A stretch of DNA of 20,264 bases from Lentimicrobiaceae bacterium (GTDB lineage Bacteria; Bacteroidota; Bacteroidia; Bacteroidales; WCHB1-69): NCBI GenBank assembly GCA_009787485.1, contig WQWP01000031.1, positions 1-20,264 on the forward strand, in the 5' to 3' direction. Of this stretch, positions 14,400 through 20,264 are shown one piece after another; within the stretch, counting starts at the first letter, position 1, and each line of letters starts with the position of its first letter. Both the position numbers and the translations under genes were made by a program. The notes under the pieces were generated by a model. That model saw only the letters and a program-made list of their open reading frames with translations. It ran no database searches and was not told the DNA's origin.

Positions 14400-15746
14400 A
14401 TGAAAAAAAATGTCATTATCATTGGCGCGGCTGGGCGCGACTTTCACAACTTTAACACGTTTTTTCGAAACAACCCGAATTATAATGTGGTAGCTTTTAC
14501 CGCAGAGCAAATTCCAGGAATCGACGGAAGACCATACCCGAAAGAATTGGCAGGAGATTTATACCCAAACGGTATTCCAATTTACAAAGAATCTGAACTT
14601 CCGGAACTGATCAAAAAGTTTAACGTGGATGATTGCGTTTTTGCTTACAGCGACAAAACATATAACTATGTAATGGGCGTGAGCGCTCTTGTGAATGCCG
14701 CCGGCGCAAACTTCATTTTGATGGGACCTAAGGATACCATGATCAAATCTACAAAACCGGTAATCGCAGTAGGCGCTACCCGTACCGGTTGCGGAAAATC
14801 GCAAACCTCTCGCAAAATCATTGAGTATTTGGTAGATATGGGCTTGAAAGTGGTTGCAGTTCGTCACCCCATGCCCTACGACCCGGATTTGAACAAGCAA
14901 AGAGTGCAACGTTTTGCTACCGTTGAAGATTTGAAAAAACACAATTGTACCATCGAAGAGATGGAAGAATATGAGCCTCACGTGGTTACAAAAAGAAACG
15001 TGATTTACGCAGGCGTAGATTATGAAGCCATTCTTCGCGAAGCAGAGAAAGATCCCGATGGTTGCGACATCGTGCTTTGGGACGGCGGAAACAACGACTT
15101 CTCATTCTACACACCCGATTTGTTTGTAGGGGTTGCCGACCCGTTGCGTCCGGGCGCAGAAGTAAGTTATTACCCGGGCGAAGTGGTAGCACGCATGGCC
15201 GACGTAATCGTAATTAACAAAATTGACTCCGCTTCTTTGGAAAACATCAATCAAGTAAGAGCAAACTTAGCAAAAATTAACCCGAAAGCGCAAGTTATTG
15301 ATGCAGCGTCTGTTTTAACCGTAGATAAACCCGAGTTAATTAAAGGCAAACGCGTATTGGTGGTAGAAGATGGTCCTACTTTAACGCACGGCGAAATGCA
15401 AATTGGCGCCGGCACCGTTGCCGCCATGAAATACGGCGCCGCCGAAATGGTTGACCCAAGACCTTATATCGTAGGCTCGTTAAAAGAAACTTTCGCTACT
15501 TACCCAACCATCGGAACGCTACTTCCGGCAATGGGCTACGGCGAAGCGCAAATGAAAGACCTTGAGCAAACTATTGCCAACACGCCTTGCGATGTGGTAG
15601 TTGTGGGCACACCTATCGACCTTCCGCGTTTCGTAAATATCAAACAACCGGTGGTTAAAATCGGATACGAATTGCAAGAAATCGGCACACCCACTTTAGA
15701 AGATGTGCTAGATGAATTTGTAAAAAAACACAATCTTAAAAAATAA
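14400..15746 (+). CDS. Cyclic 2,3-diphosphoglycerate synthase-like P-loop NTPase (COG2403 type)
   Basis: The 448-residue protein has an N-terminal Rossmann-like domain (KKNVIIIGAAGRDFHNFN, then a DKTYNYVM segment near 85-92) followed by a P-loop domain. The Walker A is GATRTGCGKSQ at 125-135, the Walker B-like strand is CDIVLWDGGNND at 222-233, and NKID at 273-276 is a GTPase-like base-specificity motif. This arrangement fits the COG2403 family, whose members are often named cyclic 2,3-diphosphoglycerate synthases after the archaeal enzyme that makes the thermoprotectant cDPG. In bacteria the product has rarely been shown, so the name is tentative. The codon choice is noticeably more GC-rich and regular than in neighbours, suggesting strong expression. 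The M50 gene starts 3 bases after its stop. Confidence 0.75.
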   Translation: MKKNVIIIGAAGRDFHNFNTFFRNNPNYNVVAFTAEQIPGIDGRPYPKELAGDLYPNGIPIYKESELPELIKKFNVDDCVFAYSDKTYNYVMGVSALVNAAGANFILMGPKDTMIKSTKPVIAVGATRTGCGKSQTSRKIIEYLVDMGLKVVAVRHPMPYDPDLNKQRVQRFATVEDLKKHNCTIEEMEEYEPHVVTKRNVIYAGVDYEAILREAEKDPDGCDIVLWDGGNNDFSFYTPDLFVGVADPLRPGAEVSYYPGEVVARMADVIVINKIDSASLENINQVRANLAKINPKAQVIDAASVLTVDKPELIKGKRVLVVEDGPTLTHGEMQIGAGTVAAMKYGAAEMVDPRPYIVGSLKETFATYPTIGTLLPAMGYGEAQMKDLEQTIANTPCDVVVVGTPIDLPRFVNIKQPVVKIGYELQEIGTPTLEDVLDEFVKKHNLKK

Positions 15747-15749
15747 CAC

Positions 15750-16409
15750 TTGACTTTTTTAAGTATTCCTTTAATTTATTGGTTTGCGGGGCTCGCGTTG
15801 GTGTTGCCCCGCATTCCTGTTATAGGAAAGTGGTTCAACATCATAAACACCGCCATCCATGAGCTGGGGCACGCCTTAATGGCGCTGGCTTTGGAAGGCA
15901 GCGTTAAAAAAATTGAGCTTTTTAACGATGCTTCCGGAACGACCACCACTTCTACCAAAACAAAATTCGGCAGTTTTTTAGTTGCCTTTGTCGGGTATCC
16001 GTTCTCCTCAGTCGTTTCGTATTTCGTATTCTATTTGCTAACAGTAGGATACGAAAAAGGATTTTTAATCGGCATCTCCATACTTTTTTTATTCATGCTG
16101 CTGCTTTGGGTGCGCAATATTTACGGCGCACTGTGGATACTCATCTTTTGTGGCATAAATGGATATTTAATCTATTTAAACAATGCACATTACATAAAAA
16201 TAGCCACCTTATTGTACGCCGTTTTTATAGCGGTAGATGCCGTTTTTTCTGCATTAACCGTGCTGTTTTTATCTATTAAGCAGAAAGATAAAGCGGGGGA
16301 TGCTACTTTGTTGAAGAAAACAACGGGTATTCCGGCGGTTATTTGGGGATTGCTGTTTGCGGGAATAGCAGGATACATTTTTTATTTAATAATCATACTA
16401 ATTATATAA
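15750..16409 (+). CDS. M50-type membrane zinc metallopeptidase
   Basis: The 219-residue protein is mostly hydrophobic, with about six membrane segments. The zinc-binding HExxH, HELGH at residues 37-41, sits at the membrane interface after the first segment, as in the M50B-like peptidase family that cuts proteins within the membrane. The substrate is unknown. The start is TTG, 3 bases after the upstream stop. It is preferred because the first ATG (residue 43) would fall after the zinc motif. The tight spacing implies translational coupling to the cyclic diphosphoglycerate synthase-like gene. Confidence 0.82.
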   Translation: MTFLSIPLIYWFAGLALVLPRIPVIGKWFNIINTAIHELGHALMALALEGSVKKIELFNDASGTTTTSTKTKFGSFLVAFVGYPFSSVVSYFVFYLLTVGYEKGFLIGISILFLFMLLLWVRNIYGALWILIFCGINGYLIYLNNAHYIKIATLLYAVFIAVDAVFSALTVLFLSIKQKDKAGDATLLKKTTGIPAVIWGLLFAGIAGYIFYLIIILII

Positions 16410-16414
16410 TTTCG
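16407..16414 (+). promoter_or_regulatory. Possible -7 promoter box for the MFS-GH92 unit
   Basis: TAATTTCG followed by CAACC matches the consensus and overlaps the TAA stop of the M50 gene. The predicted start near 16421 is 17 bases before the MFS ATG. No -33 box is clear, so read-through from upstream is also possible. Confidence 0.4.
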
Positions 16415-16437
16415 CAACCACTTTTAATCAATTTTCT

Positions 16438-17604
16438 ATGAAAAACAAATACATCATTCTTTCCCTACTCCCCATTTTCTTCGGCTTCTTTGTAATGGGT
16501 TTTGTAGATGTTGTAGGAATTGCAACAAGCTATGTTAAAGAAGCATATAATATTTCGGAGCAACTTTCCGGGTTTTTGCCAAGTATGGTTTTCATTTGGT
16601 TTTTGCTGTTGGCAATTCCTTCGGCAGGCTTGATGAATAAAATCGGGCGGAAAAATACGGTGTTGTTAAGCATGTTGGTTACGCTTATCGGCATGTTTCT
16701 ACCGCTTTTTACCGTAAATAATTTTAACCTTTATGTGTGTTTCGTGGCTTTTGCTTTGCTGGGCATTGGAAATACCATACTTCAGGTTTCGCTCAATCCG
16801 TTGGTTTCCAATTTAGTGAAAGGGAAGGCTTTAACTAGTTCGTTAACTGCGGGTCAGGTTATTAAAGCAGTTTCTTCATTCTGCGGACCTTTTATCGCTG
16901 TTTTTGCTGCCACACAATTGAGCAATTGGGTTTATCTATTCCCCATTTTTGGTGGAATTACCCTGATTGCAGGATTGTGGCTGCTTTTAACGCCCGTAGA
17001 GAAAGAGATTCCGAGCACCTCCACTTCGTTAACAGAATCGTTTAAACTATTGAATAACAAGTCAATTCTCTTATTATTTTTGGGCATTGTGGCGGTTGTC
17101 GGCATTGACGTGGGCGTTAACATGGTATCCGGAAAAATACTGTTGGAGCGTATTGCCGGCACTTTTGCGAAAGATGTGAGCTATGCGCCAAGCATTTACT
17201 TTGCCTGCCGCACCATCGGCGCTTTTATCGGCTCGGCGTTGCTCATTAAAATGGATGCCATGAAATACTTCCGCATTCACATTCTCTTGGCGTTCATAGC
17301 ATTAGCATGTTTAATCTTCGCCCCTTCAAAAATCATGATTCTGATATTCATCGGATTAACGGGTTATGCCTGCTCCAGTATTTTCTCCATTATTTTCTCC
17401 ATGGCAATGCAAGTGCGCTCGGAAAAAGCCAACGAAATATCGGGACTAATGGTAACCGGCATTGTGGGCGGCGCCATCATCCCTCCCATCATGACTTTCG
17501 CCAGCGCGCTCATGAACGGCAAACAAGCCGGAGCGCTGATTATCCTTATGGGCATCACCGCTTACTTAATATTCTTAGCATTTGGATTAAAACTTAAAAA
17601 ATAG
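16438..17604 (+). CDS. MFS sugar transporter (FucP/GlcP-like)
   Basis: The 388-residue protein has the twelve-helix plan of the major facilitator superfamily. The first helix ends GFFVMGFVDVVG, and a cytosolic loop motif (GLMNKIGRKNTVLL, about 63-76) takes the place of the MFS signature between helices 2 and 3. A second conserved stretch, LLGIGNTILQVSLNPLVSNL, lies in helix 4. The arrangement resembles the fucose/glucose-galactose permease branch of the superfamily. The GH92 mannosidase gene begins 2 bases after the stop, so mannose or a manno-oligosaccharide product is a reasonable but unproven substrate. Confidence 0.82.
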   Translation: MKNKYIILSLLPIFFGFFVMGFVDVVGIATSYVKEAYNISEQLSGFLPSMVFIWFLLLAIPSAGLMNKIGRKNTVLLSMLVTLIGMFLPLFTVNNFNLYVCFVAFALLGIGNTILQVSLNPLVSNLVKGKALTSSLTAGQVIKAVSSFCGPFIAVFAATQLSNWVYLFPIFGGITLIAGLWLLLTPVEKEIPSTSTSLTESFKLLNNKSILLLFLGIVAVVGIDVGVNMVSGKILLERIAGTFAKDVSYAPSIYFACRTIGAFIGSALLIKMDAMKYFRIHILLAFIALACLIFAPSKIMILIFIGLTGYACSSIFSIIFSMAMQVRSEKANEISGLMVTGIVGGAIIPPIMTFASALMNGKQAGALIILMGITAYLIFLAFGLKLKK

Positions 17605-17606
17605 CG

Positions 17607-20264
17607 ATGAAAAACTCCATGAAAACACCTTTAACTTTAATTACCTTATTCGGTTTGTTATTTGGCAACCTCCAAGCCCAACAAGATTTCGCAAAATACG
17701 TAAACCCTTTCGTGGGCACCGATTTTCACGGGCACACTTTCCCCGGCGCCATCGTTCCCTTTGGCATGGTGCAACTTAGCCCCGATACGCGGTTAGATGG
17801 CTGGGACGGCTGCTCCGCATACCACTACTCCGACAGCATCGTGTATGGGTTTTCGCACACCCATTTGAGCGGAACGGGCTGCTCCGATTACGGCGATGTT
17901 TTAATGATGCCTTTTACAGGAAAAGGATCGGTAACAAATATCGAATATGCAAGTCATTTTTCGCATAATAATGAGAAAGCAACCCCCGGTTACTATTCAG
18001 TATTGTTAGATAAAAATAATATTCATGTTGAGTTAACAACCTCCAAAAGGGTTGGGCTTCACCGTTATACTTATCCTGATACACCTGTTGAAAAAGGCAT
18101 TGTGTTGGATTTAAAACATCGGGACATCGTTTTATACAGCATGATCCATTATGATGCTGAAACCAACTCTATTCACGGGATTCGCAATTCTAAAGCCTGG
18201 AATGAAGATCAAAAGCTGGCGTTTTCTATACTGTTTTCTAAACCGATTCGCAAAATAGAGCTCTATCTGAATGATACACTGATTCATAATGTAAGCAAAA
18301 TAGAAGGCAATAATTGTAAAGCCTTAATCTATTTTGCTGATGATGTGAAGGAAGTAATTTCCAAAGTAGCTATTTCTGCAAATACCGAAGAGCCGAACGC
18401 CGCCTTTAAAAATCATGTGGAAGTTAAAGATTTTGACTTTGAACGGGTTAAAAATGAAGCTTATAACGTGTGGAATAAAGAGTTAAGCAAAATTGCTGTA
18501 GAGACAGAAGATGTTGAACTTAAAAAAGTGTTTTATACCGCTTTATATCATGCTTTTACATCTCCTTATTTATTTACGGATGTGGATGGAACGTATTTAG
18601 GCTTAGACCATAACATTCATAAAGCGACTGAAGGACGTAATGTTTATACCGTGTTTTCATTGTGGGATACCTATAGAGCCTTACATCCTTTGTTAAATTT
18701 AATAGACCGCCGGCGTACCGAAGATTTTTTGTACACTTTTATGAGACATTATGAACAGGGCGGCATGCTACCTGTTTGGGAATTAGCAGGTTTTGAAACA
18801 TGGTGTATGATCGGCTACCACTCCGTTCCGGTTATTTACGACGCATTTGTAAAAGGAATCGCCCCTTACGACAAAGAAAAGATGCTGGAAGCTATGGTAC
18901 ATAGCGCCAAGCTGAATAAATTAGGACGTCCTGAGTATGAGAAATATGGATATGTTCCTGCTCATTTAGAACATGAATCGGTTTCTAAAACTTTAGAATA
19001 TGCCTACAACGATTGGTGCATCGCAGAATTTGCATACGCTATTGGAAATTATGGTGTTTGGAGTGAGTTTCTTGACCGTTGCCAATCATATAAAAACATT
19101 TTAGATCCCGATGGCTTCATGCGTCCCAAATTTAATGGCGCCTGGTTAACGCCGTTCAACCCGACAGAGGTAAACAACCACTATACCGAAGGAAACTCCT
19201 GGCAATATTCTACTTACATTCCGCACGATTTTACTAACTACATTATGTTGCGCGGCGGCGATGCTGTAGTAGAGCAATTTTTAGATTCGCTGTTTTATAC
19301 GTCGGCAAAACTGAGCGGGCGTCATCAGGTGGACGTTACCGGTTTAATTGGGCAGTACGCGCATGGCAATGAGCCGAGCCATCATGCTGCTTATCTGTAC
19401 AATTACGTGGGGAAACCTTGGAAAACACAAGAGTTAACCCGTAAAATTATAAATGAGCTATACACCTCCGCTCCGGACGGTTTGTGCGGCAACGAAGATT
19501 GCGGGCAAATGTCGGCATGGTACGTGTTTAGCGCGATGGGGTTTTATCCGGTATGTCCGGGCGATAACCAATATGTTTTCGGCTCGCCTGTTTTCGATAA
19601 AGTAACCATGAACTTGGAAAATGGCAAGCAGTTTATCATCATTGCACATAATCAAGCAGATAAAAATATTTATATTCAATCTGTTAAGTTAAACGGAAAA
19701 CCTTACTCCAAATCATATATCACTTATGATGATATTAAAGATGGAGGAGTTATTGAGTTTGTGATGGGCGCGCAACCTAATGTGAAATTCGGAGCTGAAA
19801 GAAAAGACCGCCCGGAAAACAGAGTAAAACCAACACTTACCATTGTGCCTACTTTTGAGCCTATGCAACGCTCATTTAAAGGAACTGCCGAAATTTCAAT
19901 CATTCCATCATATTATAACCCTATCCATTTCTCATCTTATAGCCTCGTTCCCAACAAAATCTTTTACACCACCGATGGCTCTACCCCTACAAAAAACTCT
20001 TTGGAATATACGCAACCTATTATTATTGATGAAAGTACAACTTTTGCGGCTGTAGCATGGAATCCGGATACCGAATACAGCCATATTGCCGAAGCAAGTT
20101 ATTATAAGTTTCAAAAAGACAAATCCATACAAATTCTATCGAAATACAGCTCACAATATACGGCAGATGGCGATGAGGGGTTAATAGATTATATTCGTGG
20201 CACTGTGAACTTTAGATTGGGCGGTTGGCAAGGCTACCAAGCGCAAGATTTTGAGGCAATTGTA
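17607..20264 (+). CDS. GH92 family alpha-mannosidase (3' truncated by window edge)
   Basis: The 886 visible residues are open to the window edge. A signal peptide (KTPLTLITLFGLLFGNLQA) leads into KYVNPFVGTDFHGHTFPGA, the standard GH92 opening. The catalytic region includes SLWDTYRALHPL, QGGMLPVWELAG, GNEPSHH at 587-593 (Glu589 probably the general acid) and GNEDCGQMSAWYVFSAMGFY from 628. GH92 enzymes are calcium-dependent exo-acting alpha-mannosidases working with inversion. After the catalytic part comes a chitobiase C-terminal-like domain (about 784-832, FYTTDGSTPTKNS), then the start of a discoidin-like region with LGGWQGYQAQDFEAI. Roughly 90 residues may be missing. It is probably periplasmic or surface bound and is coupled to the MFS gene. 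No SusC/SusD pair is visible. Confidence 0.93.
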   Translation, partial: MKNSMKTPLTLITLFGLLFGNLQAQQDFAKYVNPFVGTDFHGHTFPGAIVPFGMVQLSPDTRLDGWDGCSAYHYSDSIVYGFSHTHLSGTGCSDYGDVLMMPFTGKGSVTNIEYASHFSHNNEKATPGYYSVLLDKNNIHVELTTSKRVGLHRYTYPDTPVEKGIVLDLKHRDIVLYSMIHYDAETNSIHGIRNSKAWNEDQKLAFSILFSKPIRKIELYLNDTLIHNVSKIEGNNCKALIYFADDVKEVISKVAISANTEEPNAAFKNHVEVKDFDFERVKNEAYNVWNKELSKIAVETEDVELKKVFYTALYHAFTSPYLFTDVDGTYLGLDHNIHKATEGRNVYTVFSLWDTYRALHPLLNLIDRRRTEDFLYTFMRHYEQGGMLPVWELAGFETWCMIGYHSVPVIYDAFVKGIAPYDKEKMLEAMVHSAKLNKLGRPEYEKYGYVPAHLEHESVSKTLEYAYNDWCIAEFAYAIGNYGVWSEFLDRCQSYKNILDPDGFMRPKFNGAWLTPFNPTEVNNHYTEGNSWQYSTYIPHDFTNYIMLRGGDAVVEQFLDSLFYTSAKLSGRHQVDVTGLIGQYAHGNEPSHHAAYLYNYVGKPWKTQELTRKIINELYTSAPDGLCGNEDCGQMSAWYVFSAMGFYPVCPGDNQYVFGSPVFDKVTMNLENGKQFIIIAHNQADKNIYIQSVKLNGKPYSKSYITYDDIKDGGVIEFVMGAQPNVKFGAERKDRPENRVKPTLTIVPTFEPMQRSFKGTAEISIIPSYYNPIHFSSYSLVPNKIFYTTDGSTPTKNSLEYTQPIIIDESTTFAAVAWNPDTEYSHIAEASYYKFQKDKSIQILSKYSSQYTADGDEGLIDYIRGTVNFRLGGWQGYQAQDFEAIV

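Noticed and set aside
15536..15733. Minus-strand serine- and threonine-rich reading frame
   Set aside because: It is a shadow of the cyclic diphosphoglycerate synthase-like gene and has no start context or family similarity.

Overview
The window looks like the chromosome of a member of the Bacteroidota, probably near the Chitinophagales or Sphingobacteriales. Four things point there. Most transcription units start with the phylum's -7 promoter box (TAnnTTTG or TAnnTTCG) and have no clear Shine-Dalgarno site. A secreted nuclease ends in a type IX secretion (T9SS) sorting domain. A GH92 alpha-mannosidase is present. Small families common in this phylum (DUF3109, DUF3795, RarD, DUF819) recur. 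The DNA is AT-rich and densely coding; no tRNA, rRNA, CRISPR array, prophage or intact insertion sequence was seen.

Layout. Positions 1-1390 hold the tail of an unidentified gene, fmt and an HU gene. Positions 1395-3946 carry three minus-strand genes (dprA, a DUF3795 protein, recR), with a very long hairpin and a fused gene relic between them. recR and hemW diverge from a compact promoter pair. hemW is followed by a phosphohexomutase gene, which overlaps a convergent periplasmic FKBP isomerase gene. Next are a serine hydrolase and DUF3109 pair, then a secreted endonuclease/exonuclease/phosphatase protein whose leader is almost wholly a G-free heptanucleotide repeat, then a DUF819 membrane protein. 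A second long hairpin separates this from a minus-strand pair, rarD and a MurL-like PP-loop gene. The last part, 14400-20264, is plus strand: a cyclic 2,3-diphosphoglycerate synthase-like P-loop protein, an M50 membrane metallopeptidase, an MFS sugar transporter and a GH92 mannosidase cut by the window edge.

How the genes fit together. Most of the window is housekeeping: translation initiation (fmt), nucleoid structure (HU), DNA uptake and repair (dprA, recR), haem insertion (hemW), sugar phosphates and envelope folding. The accessory parts are the MFS-GH92 pair, which suggests release and import of mannose, and the MurL-like gene, which suggests a second route to D-glutamate in peptidoglycan. 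The most unusual signals are non-coding or degenerate: the heptamer leader, two related long hairpins, a palindrome read through inside hemW, the relic joining a ParE-like toxin piece to an HlyD-like tail, and near-twin promoters in front of dprA and the secreted nuclease.
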